A stretch of 64,000 nt of DNA from Rhodospirillaceae bacterium LM-1 (GCA_902725215.1 CACUVI010000023.1:248803-312802), one strand, 5' to 3'. Counted from the stretch's first letter, positions 53,601-62,105 are shown. Program-made: numbers and translations. Notes: generated by a model from the letters alone, not told the origin.

Positions 53601-56376
53601 GATTCCATTCGAGCAATCCCTTGTGAGTGACTAGCATTCGCCATGATGTGCGAAAGATGGCATCCAGAGTATAGAATGTCTCATACGGAAGGCAGGCAAG
53701 CTCGAGTGCAATTTGCTGGACGTGACGGGAAGCCGAAAGACTGACGTCTGCTAGATGCTGTCTCAGCAGCAACTCGTCGGGTTTGCGGAACAACTCTAGC
53801 AACAGGGAACTCAAGAGCGGAAGCAGCAAGACTCCCAGCGCCAGCATGGTCCACAACATGGCAGATGACAAGATGGTCCATCCCAGCAGCAGAATCAGCG
53901 TCAAACAAGTAGGGATAAGACTGCGGCGCAGATTATCGATCAGCTTCCATTGCGATAGTAAAGAGAGGGGGTTGTCGTGACGAGATGAACTCGACTTGTC
54001 GCTGTTGCCAGGAACACGGCTGAGCAGCCATCCCGAAAGCTGCCAATCGCCGCGGATCCAGCGATGCCGGCGGCAGACATCCGCATTGTAGCGGGCCGGA
54101 TAGTCCTCGTACATGTGCACATCGCTTAGCAAGCCCGAGCGTGCATAGCACCCTTCCAGAAGATCGTGGCTGAGAACACGATTTTCTGGGAAGCGTCCGC
54201 TAAGGGCCTGTTCGAAGGCATCGACGTCATAGATTCCCTTGCCGATGAACGAGCCTTCGCCGAATAGATCCTGATAGACGTCAGAAACGGCGTGCGTGTA
54301 AGGGTCGATCCCCGGTTCTCCGGCATACAGCCTAGCATAGCGCGAACGGCTCGCACTTGGCAGGCTGGCCACTACGCGCGGCTGCAGAATGCCGTAACCT
54401 TCTGTGATTCTTTGCTTCTCTTCGTCGTAGTAGGGACGATTCAAGGGATGCGCCATGGTGCCAACGAACTGATGAGCCGCATCGCGGGGCAGCTCCGTAT
54501 CCGTATCCAGCGTGATGACGTATTTCACGCCTGACAAGGCCAGCACATCCCCAACGATCAACGAGAAGCTCATCATCGGATCGGCGCCGCGCAGCAGCGC
54601 ATTCAGGTCTGCCAGCTTGCCGCGCTTTCGCTCGTAACCCATCCAGATTCCTTCCCGAGGATTCCAGCGCCTAGGACGGTGGAAGAGGAAGAAAGAGGTG
54701 GCCTTGGTTCCGCCCACAGTCTTGGCGTATTTTTCGTTAAGCTCTTCGATTCTCGACTGGGCTAACTGCACAAGCGGATCATCTTGTAGAAGCGTTTCCT
54801 GGGGTGCGTCTTGAAAATCGGTTAACAATGCGAAATGAAGGTTGTTATCGCGATTCGCCAAAAACCGGACCTCCAGCGCTTCAATCAAGCCCTCGACTCT
54901 CTCCTCACTCGTTATCATGGTGGGAATCACTACGAGTGTGCGCCATGCAGGCGGGATTCCCCTTGAGAAATCCATTCGGGGCAGCGGATGTGGCGTCACC
55001 AGAAGTGTTGCCAGCCAGTTCGTGAGTGCCACGCCCGCTTGGCTACAAGCCAGCAATACGAGAGCGCCAAGCGGTAATAACCACAAAGCACCCAGCCCGC
55101 CAGTCTGCACCTGCACTAGAAAACTTGCCGTAATGATGCCAGAAATCGTCAGAACGCCGCCCAGGTACAGGAACAGAGGGAAGCGGTCGGCCAGTTTGCG
55201 AACGGCCTCGGTACCTGTAAAACCAACTTTTGCCGCCTGTTCAAGCTCCAATGAACCCTTGCCGATCAGGTAAAAGCCGACATGACTTGTATGATCGCTG
55301 GCGCCGCTGCCCGCACGGGTCAGTCTACGTTCGCGTGCCAACTTAACCGCTTTCAGGGCAACCTCGACTTCAGAAAGTTTTCCCCTTTTCGCTATCCGTT
55401 CCACAGCATGTCGGTAGAGATCGCGGGTGGCAAAATCCATTTCAGAATAAACGCCATATGGATCTTGGCGTAACGCCTGTTCTACGACACTTATGTTTTC
55501 CACGAATTCGCGCCAGTCGACGGCGCCTAGAACTCTCAGGCTGCCGATACTGTTGCTGATGGATACCTGATTTATAGCTTGTTGCTGATTTTCAATCTGC
55601 ACCAACTGTTCGATGGTCAATCCCAATTCGGATAGTCGCTGCTCGATCCACGTCAAAGGTAGTGCCAAGGATGGGCCTCGCCCCTGCAAGCGACGCGCAA
55701 GCTCGGCCACGAACGCGCTGGCCATCGGAGGATTTGAGCGCGCCATATCAGCGATCACTAGAATTAAACTCTTCGGATCTGTTTCAGCGGTCTCCGTCAT
55801 TTTGTCCGCCCAGTAAGCGGCTAGATTGCGATCGACCCACCCGGCGGCGATTCGCACGCTTACGCGGCGAAGATTTTCGATGATTGCTAGGCGCAGCATG
55901 ATCGGGATCGCCCACAACTCTCCCAACTTAAGAACCGTTACGGTCTGATAGGCAGTCACAAAGCGGCTGAGACTTTCCGTATCTACGCGCCCATCGCCAT
56001 GCGCAATCGTCTCAAGTGCAACGTCGTACACGCGCGGACGCCCAGCAGATGGGCCGCTTGCTAGGCATGGAAGCTCCAGGCTGTAGCCTTTTGGCAGATG
56101 TCTCTTGGCCGTACGTATCTGTTCTTCAATCAGATAAAAATTGTCGAGAAGCCATTCTCCAGCCGGCGAAACCTGAACATTCTTTGGCGCAACCTCCGTC
56201 AGCATATTGCAAATGCCGATCAATGTGCTTTCGTTTCCGGCCAGACGCGACAGAAGCTGGTCGGATGTCCGCCCCGAAACCAGCCTGTGCGAGGCGGCAA
56301 GAATCTTGCCGTGCTGTTCCATCTGATCGGCGCTGAGCAACTCCGCTCGCAGCGGGGGTTCTTCATCAGTTGACAT
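47653..56376 (-). CDS. ndvB: Cyclic beta-1,2-glucan synthase (NdvB/ChvB type)
   Basis: A giant multi-domain membrane enzyme, 2907 residues from ATG 56376, that makes periplasmic cyclic beta-1,2-glucans for osmotic adaptation and envelope function. Its early part has membrane helices around 390-450. The GT84 glycosyltransferase domain shows YVITLDTDTELPRDAAHQFV, GKGIYDVDAFEQAL and CRRHRWIRGDWQLSGWLLSR. More helices, a glycoamylase-like cyclisation region (GLGLKRGLAEDLVVAPYASA) and two C-terminal GH94/phosphorylase-like parts follow (GYYQSGGAFGFRDQLQDVMA, GSGDWNDGMNLVG). The length matches family members. TTG starts at 56451, after AAGGAG, or 56469 would add 25-31 residues. It stands alone. Confidence 0.95.
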   Translation of the reverse strand: MSTDEEPPLRAELLSADQMEQHGKILAASHRLVSGRTSDQLLSRLAGNESTLIGICNMLTEVAPKNVQVSPAGEWLLDNFYLIEEQIRTAKRHLPKGYSLELPCLASGPSAGRPRVYDVALETIAHGDGRVDTESLSRFVTAYQTVTVLKLGELWAIPIMLRLAIIENLRRVSVRIAAGWVDRNLAAYWADKMTETAETDPKSLILVIADMARSNPPMASAFVAELARRLQGRGPSLALPLTWIEQRLSELGLTIEQLVQIENQQQAINQVSISNSIGSLRVLGAVDWREFVENISVVEQALRQDPYGVYSEMDFATRDLYRHAVERIAKRGKLSEVEVALKAVKLARERRLTRAGSGASDHTSHVGFYLIGKGSLELEQAAKVGFTGTEAVRKLADRFPLFLYLGGVLTISGIITASFLVQVQTGGLGALWLLPLGALVLLACSQAGVALTNWLATLLVTPHPLPRMDFSRGIPPAWRTLVVIPTMITSEERVEGLIEALEVRFLANRDNNLHFALLTDFQDAPQETLLQDDPLVQLAQSRIEELNEKYAKTVGGTKATSFFLFHRPRRWNPREGIWMGYERKRGKLADLNALLRGADPMMSFSLIVGDVLALSGVKYVITLDTDTELPRDAAHQFVGTMAHPLNRPYYDEEKQRITEGYGILQPRVVASLPSASRSRYARLYAGEPGIDPYTHAVSDVYQDLFGEGSFIGKGIYDVDAFEQALSGRFPENRVLSHDLLEGCYARSGLLSDVHMYEDYPARYNADVCRRHRWIRGDWQLSGWLLSRVPGNSDKSSSSRHDNPLSLLSQWKLIDNLRRSLIPTCLTLILLLGWTILSSAMLWTMLALGVLLLPLLSSLLLELFRKPDELLLRQHLADVSLSASRHVQQIALELACLPYETFYTLDAIFRTSWRMLVTHKGLLEWNPSSEDSHEQGLRDQTTLAANFRTMWFAPGISAALAVYLAAMTPDVLIMAGPVLFMWFASPIVMWWISLPLSLRKASVTAEQTIFLRSVARRTWAFFDKFVGPGDHWLPPDNIQEYRIAAVAHRTSPTNMGLALLANLSAYDFGYIGSGQLVRRTAMTLNTMENMERHRGHFYNWYDTETLLPLPPLYISTVDSGNLGGHLLTLRSGLLAHVDDKIFCAQLFEGLKDTLRILDTALDDTASSKLLQLQSEVDLASAVCQSTLAPISSHLERMAIEANGLVLLTASSQTAPDSEGSLWTQALALQIREALDELIYLAPWLTLPAAPNGLEDVAGMVGIPTLRGLARLDDDLRAVIKERLEAKISAAAQEWLADLQRHISQASLRAKERIAEIERLALLAGELADMEYEFLFDKARHLLTIGYNVAERRLDSSYYDLLASEARLCSFVAIAQGQLPQESWFALGRLLTNAGGESVLLSWSGSMFEYLMPLLVMPTYDNTLLDQTCRAAVARQIEYGGQRGVPWGISESAYNTVDIHLNYQYRAFGVPGLGLKRGLAEDLVVAPYASALALMVIPEEACLNLQRLAADGFIGHYGFFEAIDYTPARQRRGQSSSVVRAFMAHHQGMSLLSLAYLILDRPMQRRFEADRQFQAIMLLLQERIPKATAVTSYTAQLSEARQTPVAVEAPIRVFDSPDTLVPEVQLLSNGRYQVMVTCAGGGYSRWKDLAVTRWREDGTCDNWGSFCYIRDLASGVFWSTGYQPTLKYPATYETIFSEGRAEFRRRDSIGADDGAFETHTEIVVSPEDDIELRRVHITNHSPKRRTIDVTSYAEVVIAPAAADALHPAFSNLFVQTEILQDRHAILCTRRPRSRGEESPWMFHLMVAHGLEIGEMSFETDRLRFIGRTRNAMAPMALSGKASLSGTCGSVLDPIAAIRYSITLAPEQTAIIDMVTGVGDSRDSALGLVEKYQDRHLSDRVFDLSWTHSQVVLRQLNATEADAQLYARLASSVIYANPVLRADAQLLIQNRRGQSGLWGYAISGDLPIVLLKIADEANIDLVRQLVQAHAYWRLKGLAVDLVIWNEDHAGYRQRLHDQIMGLIASGIEASVIDRPGGIFVRLTEQISSEDRILFQSVARAVITDELGSLAEQLEHRSLAIPRQPRFAPSRPNIAEAVFPPQPLRSDLILSNGLGGFTADGREYVMTLAHSQATPAPWVNVLANPLFGTIISESGGAYSWSENAHEFRLSPWHNDPISDASGEAIYLRDEETGHVWSPTPLPAPASRPYTVRHGFGYSVFETLSDGIYSELWVYVAVDAAIKFSVLKLRNESGRHRKLSATGYVEWVLGDLRAKSAMHVTTKIDPHSGAILARNHYNTEFNGHVAFFDVDDPMRSLTGDRREFIGRNGSLASPAAMSRARLSGKVGAGLDPCAAIQVRFDLADGEDRDIVFRLGVGRTAEDASHLLKRFKGSLAAREVLEALWLHWNQTLGTVQVETPDATINVLANGWLIYQTLACRLWARSGYYQSGGAFGFRDQLQDVMALIHAKPDLVREHLLISASRQFLEGDVQHWWHPPSGRGVRTHCSDDFLWLPLAVSRYVTSTGDTGVLDELVPFLEGRPVNAEDDSYYDLPSRSAEQASLYEHCLRAILHGLRFGEHGLPLIGSGDWNDGMNLVGLQGRGESIWLGFFLCDVLRKFAELARLNEDAAFAELCLEKEERLRQNLERHGWDGAWYRRAYFDDGTPLGSADNVECRIDSISQSWAVLSEAGDQIRSSMAMKEVDARLVRDDASLIQLLDPPFDTSSLNPGYIRGYVPGVRENGGQYTHGAIWAAMAFAALGDAKRAWELTAMINPVNHASSAQAIATYKVEPYVMAADVYALAPHTGRGGWSWYTGSAGWMYRLVTESLLGLHLEGSRLHFAPCLPLDWQAFKIHYRYHKTVYHIALTQERGGDAGKSCVTSVMLDGVELHDKVIHLLDDQREHIVEVIVLAN

Positions 56377-56594
56377 TTGTGGCCACGCGCTTTTGCGCAA
56401 CCGGATATTCAATTGACGAAAATATTCTGAAAACACTGTGCCAGAGCTCAATTCCAAGGCTCCTTCCAATAACCGAAATCACACCAACGCGAACTGCGTC
56501 AGCGATAAACCACTGTTAAAATGCACGTGCGCATCATGATCAGCTGCAGCCGATCCTTCCTTCACAGGCCGGACTGCATGCAAAATTATATCGC

Positions 56595-56741
56595 CTAGTG
56601 CTTCGTCGCAGGCGCCTTCATGGGTTTCTTAATTGACGCGTACAGATGCTCGGCAAAGTTGGACGATGGAGCTTCAGGTTTCTTCGCTGCCATTTTCGGC
56701 TTTTTGGGTTCGCGACCACTGCGCTTCTGACCTATTGCCAT
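56595..56741 (-). CDS. 48-residue basic protein
   Basis: From ATG 56741, preceded by AAGGAG at ideal spacing, the frame encodes MAIGQKRSGREPKKPKMAAK then KPEAPSSNFAEHLYASIKKP. It is lysine- and proline-rich and probably disordered or nucleic-acid-binding. I recall similar short basic proteins (MAxGQKRSxREPKKPK) in other alphaproteobacteria, but no function. No neighbour points to a role. Confidence 0.6.
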   Translation of the reverse strand: MAIGQKRSGREPKKPKMAAKKPEAPSSNFAEHLYASIKKPMKAPATKH

Positions 56742-57291
56742 GGTTGCTCTCCTTAGTTCGATTGACAGCGGTGAATCGCCGCTGGTGTACATATGTCGTG
56801 ACTGGCGTCGTCCTTAAAGCTCTGGTTCCATCGCTTTTGTCGTCAAAGGACTGATGCTGATTGAGGCTGTTTGCCAAGGCGTCGATCTTGATTAAATCGT
56901 CGGCATTGCGAATTCTGCCCGCACCCCAGCCGCTCGCAACTATGCGGCTAAGTTGGAAGGGTGTTCTTTCGGCCACTTGCATCTATTCGCGTGCGTGAGA
57001 TTGCGATAAATCTCAACAGCCTTCGGCTATCCGGGCCATGGCAAGGCATGCGATATTCGACTGGTGAAAACCATAACATGGTACCCACTCAAATTATATG
57101 GTGTTTGTGAACGTTGGCTTCAATGAGAAGAGAAATGACATCAAAAAACCCACGACCCAGAACCGGCGCTTGCGCCAAAAGTAAATCGCAGCTTAACATC
57201 AACCAACGATGGGCCAGTCCTTCCGTTAAGCAAAAGCCATGACTGCTCCAGATATTTTGACGGCGGACAGTTTCAAAAGAATGGCGGGGCC
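56742..57291. other. 550-base stretch without a secure gene
   Basis: A minus-strand frame from ATG 56982 reads VAERTPFQLSRIVASGWGAG then RIRNADDLIKIDALANSLNQ. It could be a small protein but lacks a ribosome-binding site and runs over the 48-residue gene in another frame. Frames at 57089-57319 look random. The remainder is AT-rich leader of the enoyl-CoA hydratase gene, with the short palindrome ACCAT-AAC-ATGGT at 57070-57082. Confidence 0.4.
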
Positions 57292-58074
57292 ATGTATGAA
57301 ACGCTGATCTACGAGGCAAGGGACGATATCAGCATAATCCGCCTGAACCGTCCTCACTGTTTGAACGCCTTGTCTTTAAAGAGCTATGCCGAGTTGGGTC
57401 TGGCGCTCGAAGCCGCTATAGCCGATGAGGGCGTGCGGGTGATCGTGATCGCTGGCGCTGGGCGAGCTTTCTGCGCGGGCGCCGATTTGAACGACCTCGC
57501 GGGCCATTCTGACGCAGGGGCGGATTTGATTGCCGCCGAACAGGAATTGGCCCGTAATCTGGCTAATGCGCCAAAGCCCATTGTGGCGGCGGTTCACGGC
57601 TATGCGTTGGGGGCGGGGGCTGAACTGGCCCTGGGCTGCGATTTCATCTTGGTGTCAAAGACTGCGCGTTTCGGATTGCCTGAAGTGGGGTTGGGCAATT
57701 TCCTAGGCGGCGGCGCCACCCAAATTTTGCCGCGTCTGGTCGGTTTGGCCAAGGCGCGCGAGTTGGTTTTTCTGGGGGAAATGATCGATGGCCTCGAGGC
57801 GCTGCGCATCGGCCTTGCCAACAGATGTTTTCCGGACGAAGATTTTGACGCGGGCGTGCGGGACTTTGCTGGGCTTCTGGCAAGCCAATCGCCCTTGTCG
57901 ATGCGTTTGGCCAGAAGTCAATTGAACAAAGCAGCCTGTCTTTCCTTCGATGAGGTTCTGTCGGTCGAAGCCGATGCCATGGCCCAATGTCTTGCGGGTC
58001 CGGATTGGAAAGAGGCGCTATTGGCGAAAGCGGAAAAACGCCCGCCCCGTTTCAAGGGGGCGGGTGGAGCATAG
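57292..58074 (+). CDS. Enoyl-CoA hydratase/isomerase family protein
   Basis: A 260-residue crotonase. IIRLNRPHCLNALS opens the fold, the oxyanion-hole loops are AGRAFCAGADLNDL and HGYALGAGAELALGCD, and the two catalytic acids are likely the Glu of GAELAL and the Glu of FGLPEVGLG. Both acids being present fits hydratase activity in beta-oxidation or related catabolism. The exact acyl-CoA is unknown. The ATG at 57292 matches the family start. It is transcribed alone and convergent with the DsrC-like gene. Confidence 0.92.
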   Translation: MYETLIYEARDDISIIRLNRPHCLNALSLKSYAELGLALEAAIADEGVRVIVIAGAGRAFCAGADLNDLAGHSDAGADLIAAEQELARNLANAPKPIVAAVHGYALGAGAELALGCDFILVSKTARFGLPEVGLGNFLGGGATQILPRLVGLAKARELVFLGEMIDGLEALRIGLANRCFPDEDFDAGVRDFAGLLASQSPLSMRLARSQLNKAACLSFDEVLSVEADAMAQCLAGPDWKEALLAKAEKRPPRFKGAGGA

Positions 58075-58079
58075 ATGCT

Positions 58080-58415
58080 TTAGCTGCATCCCTTGGGCCT
58101 GGGCAGGCCTGCGATCTTGTTGCCCTGCTTCAAAAGTCCGTGCGGGAAAAGCTGATACAGATATTGCTGGCTGGCCTTGTCGGCGCCGAATTTCTCTTTC
58201 ATTAGCTTCATGAAGACGCGCTGTTCGGCCACGGTGCCGTATTCGTCGAAATAGGCGCGGCTTTCGCGGATGACATCCCAATGATCGGGGGTCAGTTCCA
58301 CGCCTTCGCGTTCGGCGATCGCCTTGGCGATTTCCTCATCCCATTCCTTGATGTCGTCCATCCAGCCCGCTTCGCTGACGCCGATGCTGCGTCCGCCCAC
58401 ATTCAATTCAGGCAT
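58080..58415 (-). CDS. DsrC/TusE family sulfur-carrier-like protein
   Basis: A 111-residue protein with ELNVGGRSIGVSEAGWMDDI, WDVIRESRAYFDEYGTVAEQ and a flexible end KIAGLPRPKGCS. The family's final cysteine is present. The second cysteine of true DsrC, eleven residues earlier, is Asn here (GNKIAG). That pattern fits TusE-type persulfide carriers (tRNA 2-thiouridine relay) or DsrC-like regulators more than sulfite-reductase DsrC. No dsr or tus genes are near. Confidence 0.85.
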   Translation of the reverse strand: MPELNVGGRSIGVSEAGWMDDIKEWDEEIAKAIAEREGVELTPDHWDVIRESRAYFDEYGTVAEQRVFMKLMKEKFGADKASQQYLYQLFPHGLLKQGNKIAGLPRPKGCS

Positions 58416-58523
58416 ATGCCCCTCCCGCCATTACATTAGATAACCCGAATATGAATATGGCCCGCAGGGAGCTCGGCGTCAATGCGGGGTTGAAAGAAAT
58501 CAAGAAAAGAACTTGTCGCCCCG

Positions 58524-59483
58524 TTATCCGCCGGTGGCGCTGATCAACAGACGCATCAGCTCGGATTGGCGGTTGACGCCGGTTTTCTGGAAAATAGTGC
58601 GCAGATAGGTTCTGGCCGTATTCACGGTCACACCCATTGCCTGGGCGGCATCTCTCACATCTTGGCCTTTGGCCAATTCGTGCGCCAGCCTGGCTTCCGT
58701 GGGGCTTAGCCCGAACAGTTGTTTGAGCGCGCCAATGCTGGGCGCACCCTGTCCATCCAGCGCACGGACGAACAAGATGGCGGCATTTTCCATGTCGCAG
58801 GCTGCCGGGGCCTCGACCAGCGCCGAAAAACGTTCGTCATCCTTGCCGGTAAGGGCCAGAACCAAGGGCAATCCTCCGCGCGCCACGCCGGCGATGGCTT
58901 GATGTAAGGCCATGGTTTCGCCGGGCGTCATGGCGCGGCAGATTTCGTTGGCGTCCAGCATCAAAGGCGACTTTTCCGCCAGGAATTCGCCGCCCATCCG
59001 GTTGGAAAACAGCACCTTTCCTCCCTGATCGACAGCTAGGGCTGCCAGCGGCAGGGCATCCAACGCCGTTTGGGCGAATTGCCCGGCATTGTCTTGCGGC
59101 TTGGAATAGGCGATGGCGTCTTCAATGCCCGAAGCCAGCGCCGACGAGGGGCAGGGTTTGGTGTAAAAACGGAAAATTCGAATGGTATTGATTGCCTGCA
59201 CCGCCTGAGCCATGTCGCCCGTGCCGGTCAGGATGATGGCTTGCGACTGAACGCCTGCGTCGCGCAGGTTTTTCAGCATTTCAAGCCCATCCATGCCGGG
59301 CATGCGCAAGTCGGAGACGATGACGTCGAACTGTCCGCTTTTGGCGGCGGCCAGGGCTTCCACCGGGTTGGTCAGAAAAGTCATGTCCCAGGAAGCAGCA
59401 AAGCTCCTCAGGCTGCGATGGATGGCATCCAGCAGGGCGGCTTCGTCGTCTACGAACAAAACCTTGGGCTTGCCCCGTTCCAT
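58524..59483 (-). CDS. Receiver / LuxR-type response regulator with a middle sensor-like domain
   Basis: A 319-residue protein. The receiver (VLFVDDEAALLDAI, VIVSDLRMPGMDGLEML, YTKPC) is followed by a PAS-like middle region (ALDALPLAALAVDQGGKVLF...NRMGGEF) and a C-terminal LuxR helix-turn-helix (LSPTEARLAHELAKGQDVRDAAQAMGVTVNTARTYLRTIFQKTGV). The receiver has the unusual IRIFRFYTKP motif seen in RpfG/PleD-associated regulators. The ATG at 59483 is preferred over the upstream one at 59501. The partner kinase is not adjacent. Confidence 0.88.
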   Translation of the reverse strand: MERGKPKVLFVDDEAALLDAIHRSLRSFAASWDMTFLTNPVEALAAAKSGQFDVIVSDLRMPGMDGLEMLKNLRDAGVQSQAIILTGTGDMAQAVQAINTIRIFRFYTKPCPSSALASGIEDAIAYSKPQDNAGQFAQTALDALPLAALAVDQGGKVLFSNRMGGEFLAEKSPLMLDANEICRAMTPGETMALHQAIAGVARGGLPLVLALTGKDDERFSALVEAPAACDMENAAILFVRALDGQGAPSIGALKQLFGLSPTEARLAHELAKGQDVRDAAQAMGVTVNTARTYLRTIFQKTGVNRQSELMRLLISATGG

Positions 59484-59634
59484 ACTGCCTCCAGTTTTCA
59501 ATCGTTAACTTTAGGCACAGCTTTCTTTGTCCAGCAAGCCATACCCCTCTCCAAATGAGGATATCGGTTCAGATAATCCAGGGGCAAAATGGCTTTCAAG
59601 AAACAAGGAAAACTAAAAAGAACAGGAGATGGTC

Positions 59635-59910
59635 ATGGGCTTGCATATCAATCCGCTGTGGAAAACGTTGTTTTGCCGGTTGGTTCGGTTGCTGACGGCG
59701 TGGCGGCTTCCCTGCATGAGCGGTTTGCCCCGGTCTTGGCCACTCCTGCGCCATGGCGTTGGGCCCGATTTCCCAGCGCAGCCGTTCTTGGTGGCAGGGG
59801 AATCTCTGTCTCCTTGGAACATGGCCGTCTTGCATCCGGGCTGGGACATGCAAACGGCAAGAATACGCATCGACAACAGTCCGGGATCGTTAACCCGGCA
59901 CGTCTATTGA
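59635..59910 (+). CDS. Possible 91-residue protein
   Basis: The ATG at 59635 lies seven bases after AGGAG and opens a frame MGLHINPLWKTLFCRLVRLL then TAWRLPCMSGLPRSWPLLRH, Trp- and Leu-rich at the start. I do not recognise it. A longer overlapping frame (59589-59987) exists but lacks a good start. The ribosome-binding site is the main support; it may be spurious. Confidence 0.33.
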   Translation: MGLHINPLWKTLFCRLVRLLTAWRLPCMSGLPRSWPLLRHGVGPDFPAQPFLVAGESLSPWNMAVLHPGWDMQTARIRIDNSPGSLTRHVY

Positions 59911-60151
59911 GATATTTGTTTCAGCGAAGGATTCACGTTCAACTCCGAATCACCGGAGGGACTCGGAGTGAAACGATCCTACGCTAGGGAAGAGGTGACC
60001 GGACAGATAGCGGAATGGCGGTGGGAATTCCCCCCTGAAGCCCCTCCCTCCGTCTTTCGCTTGGCGGCGTAGAGTCCAAAATTGCGGGATATTTTTGGCT
60101 CTGCGCCGCTTTTCTTTCGCATATACCAAGCGGCAAAGCGCTCGACTCTTT

Positions 60152-60233
60152 GCTGCTTGGGCGCGAGCAAGTCTCGCGCGCGCCCAATGGCGCGGGAGCC
60201 AAGGAATGCGGAGCATCCCGCCCGGCGATTGAG
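60152..60233 (-). repeat. Dispersed structured repeat, copy B, within a 330-base noncoding stretch
   Basis: Read on the minus strand it begins CTCAATCGCCGGGCGGGA, matching copy A at 20851, and continues GCTCCGCAT, CCTTGGCTCCCGC. Its stem is GCGCGAG-ACTTG-CTCGCGC, different in sequence from copy A but pairing in the same place. The surrounding 59911-60244 contains no gene I can support; a long antisense frame through it is judged a shadow. Confidence 0.6.
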
Positions 60234-60244
60234 GCAAAACAATA

Positions 60245-61111
60245 TTACGATTTGGGTGTGGGCAGGATGCTTTTCAACTCGGCCCAGCCGGAGGTTGCGG
60301 GTGTCTTGGCCGGTTTGGCGACGCGCTTGGCGGCGGCCTCGATCTTGCTGATGCGTTCCTTGGTTCCCGGATGGGTCGAGAACAGCGACGTGGTTTCGGA
60401 AGCCGATTGCGGGTAGATGCGCATCAAGGTGTGGAAGAAATCGTCCGCCTTGCTTGGGTCGTAGCCGGTGCGCCCGAAGATGGACAGGATGTGCTGGTCG
60501 GCCTCGAATTCGTTGGTGCGCGAATATCCGTTCAAGACCAGATTGTAAAGCGGCGCTTCGACGGCGGACATGACCTGCGCGGTCAGAGCGCCGCCGCCCA
60601 GCCAACTGGCGACGACGTCCTTGCCCAACCCACCCACCGTGGTCAGCAGCGCCTCGTTGCGGATCTGGGATAGGCTGTGGCCCTTGTCGGCATGGCCGAC
60701 TTCGTGGGCGATGACCGAGGCCAACTCGTCGGGGGTCGAGCAATTCTTTACAAGCGCCGAATTGATTGCCAGCTTGCCGCCGGGAAGCGCCCAGGCATTC
60801 ACCTGATCGCTATCGATCAGCGTCACTTCCCAAGGCAGACTCTTGCGGTCGGCGCTGCCAAGCAGGGGGGCTGCGAAACGCTTCAAAGCCTCTTGGGCGT
60901 TGCGGTCAGGATAGGCGCCGCCCGATTTTTGCACCAACGGCTGGTAATAATTCTCGCCAAGCTGGACTTCGTCGCCCTCGCTGGCCATGAAGGCTCCGCC
61001 GACCTTGGCGGCGCCTTGCATCAACTTGTCCATGCTGAACTGGGCCTGGGCGGGCAGGGACAGGGCGGCGCCGGTGGCGGCCAATCCGGCAAGCAAGGCT
61101 CTGCGATTCAT
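60245..61111 (-). CDS. M48 family metalloprotease, exported
   Basis: A 288-residue zinc protease. Residues 1-24 form a signal peptide with a twin-arginine-like start (NRRALLAGLAATGAALSLPA). The catalytic motif HEVGH lies at 136-140, with the third ligand expected in NEFEADQ. The C-terminal THPGTKERI segment is the usual M48 ending. Relatives such as BepA/LoiP act in the periplasm on misfolded envelope proteins. No membrane helices remain after the signal peptide. It is followed 21 bases later by the end of the J-domain gene, which is upstream on the same strand. Confidence 0.92.
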   Translation of the reverse strand: MNRRALLAGLAATGAALSLPAQAQFSMDKLMQGAAKVGGAFMASEGDEVQLGENYYQPLVQKSGGAYPDRNAQEALKRFAAPLLGSADRKSLPWEVTLIDSDQVNAWALPGGKLAINSALVKNCSTPDELASVIAHEVGHADKGHSLSQIRNEALLTTVGGLGKDVVASWLGGGALTAQVMSAVEAPLYNLVLNGYSRTNEFEADQHILSIFGRTGYDPSKADDFFHTLMRIYPQSASETTSLFSTHPGTKERISKIEAAAKRVAKPAKTPATSGWAELKSILPTPKS

Positions 61112-61132
61112 TTAGGCTCTCCTGTCTTTCGG

Positions 61133-61906
61133 TTAGGCGGCACCGCGTCTTAAAAGATCGATGGCGGCGTTCAACTGGCTCATGCGCTGGTGGCTGCCAT
61201 GGCTGCTGTCGGGGTGGTGGATGGTGGCCAACATGCGAAACTTGGCGCGCAGCAATCGCTCGTCCGGTCTGGCGCTGGGCGGGAAGCCCAGAATATGCAG
61301 CGCTTCCTCGCGGGTTTGCACGCCTTGCGGCAGGGGGTCGAAGGACAAGGTATTGATGACGGCGCGCAGGCGCTCGACTTCCTCGATATGTCGCGCCAGT
61401 TCAGCCGGGTCGGGGCCGGGCGGCAATTCGGGCGCTGGCGGCGGCGGGGGGGCGACTTTCGCCACTTCCTTGCCGTCATCGACCCGAATGGCTAGTTCTC
61501 CCCTGCCCATCGACAGGGCAAGGGCCAGCGCCTTCCTGATGAAGGGGATGGAAAAGCCGGGGGTCATGCGCACCTGCAGGCGCGGCTTGCGCCGCCATGG
61601 CCTGCCTTCGGCTGGACCTGATTTCAAGATGATCGTCTCGCGGTCGCCGGGCGGCGGCTCGCCGGGATCGGCCTGCGCCTCGATGGTTTCAGAGGGCACC
61701 ACCAGCATGACCGAGCGAGCCAAATCGCCGACATTGACCTTGCGGCTGACGGCCATGGCGTCAACGGCGTCGCGAAAGACGCTGGAACAGGTGACGGTAT
61801 AGGAATGCTTGTGGTGGGAGGTTTTGGCCTCGATCCGGGGTTCGGATGGCTCCATTTCCTGCACGGGAAGATCGGGATGGCCGGAATTGGGCGCGGCGTC
61901 GCTCAT
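61133..61906 (-). CDS. Protein with C-terminal J domain
   Basis: The 257-residue product ends in a J domain: EEALHILGFPPSARPDERLLRAKFRMLATIHHPDSSHGS. The HPD triad stimulates DnaK ATPase. The N-terminal 150 residues are not recognisable but include a CSSVFRDAVDAMAVSRKVNV segment with basic, beta-rich sequence and a proline stretch (PPPPPAPELPPGPDP) before the J domain. A J domain at the C terminus suggests a dedicated co-chaperone for one client or site. The ATG at 61906 is preferred. It lies just upstream of the M48 protease gene. Confidence 0.8.
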   Translation of the reverse strand: MSDAAPNSGHPDLPVQEMEPSEPRIEAKTSHHKHSYTVTCSSVFRDAVDAMAVSRKVNVGDLARSVMLVVPSETIEAQADPGEPPPGDRETIILKSGPAEGRPWRRKPRLQVRMTPGFSIPFIRKALALALSMGRGELAIRVDDGKEVAKVAPPPPPAPELPPGPDPAELARHIEEVERLRAVINTLSFDPLPQGVQTREEALHILGFPPSARPDERLLRAKFRMLATIHHPDSSHGSHQRMSQLNAAIDLLRRGAA

Positions 61907-62105
61907 GCTGGGCAATTTCTCCGGTCAAGAACGAAAGCGGCCACAAGAACTTACAAACCCTTGTTGTTCCGCAGGGGCATTTTAACTACATCTGCGGTCG
62001 TTCAAAGTGGAACCTATTCCTTAAAGCCTTAACTGCGCTTGATGTTGTAGGATTGTGGTCGCATTTGTCACGCTTCGGTAATGATCCGAAGGCGAAAGGA
62101 AAGAA

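Noticed and set aside
59979..60743. 254-codon minus-strand frame reaching into the noncoding stretch
   Set aside because: It overlaps the M48 protease in another frame and runs through the dispersed repeat; no domain.
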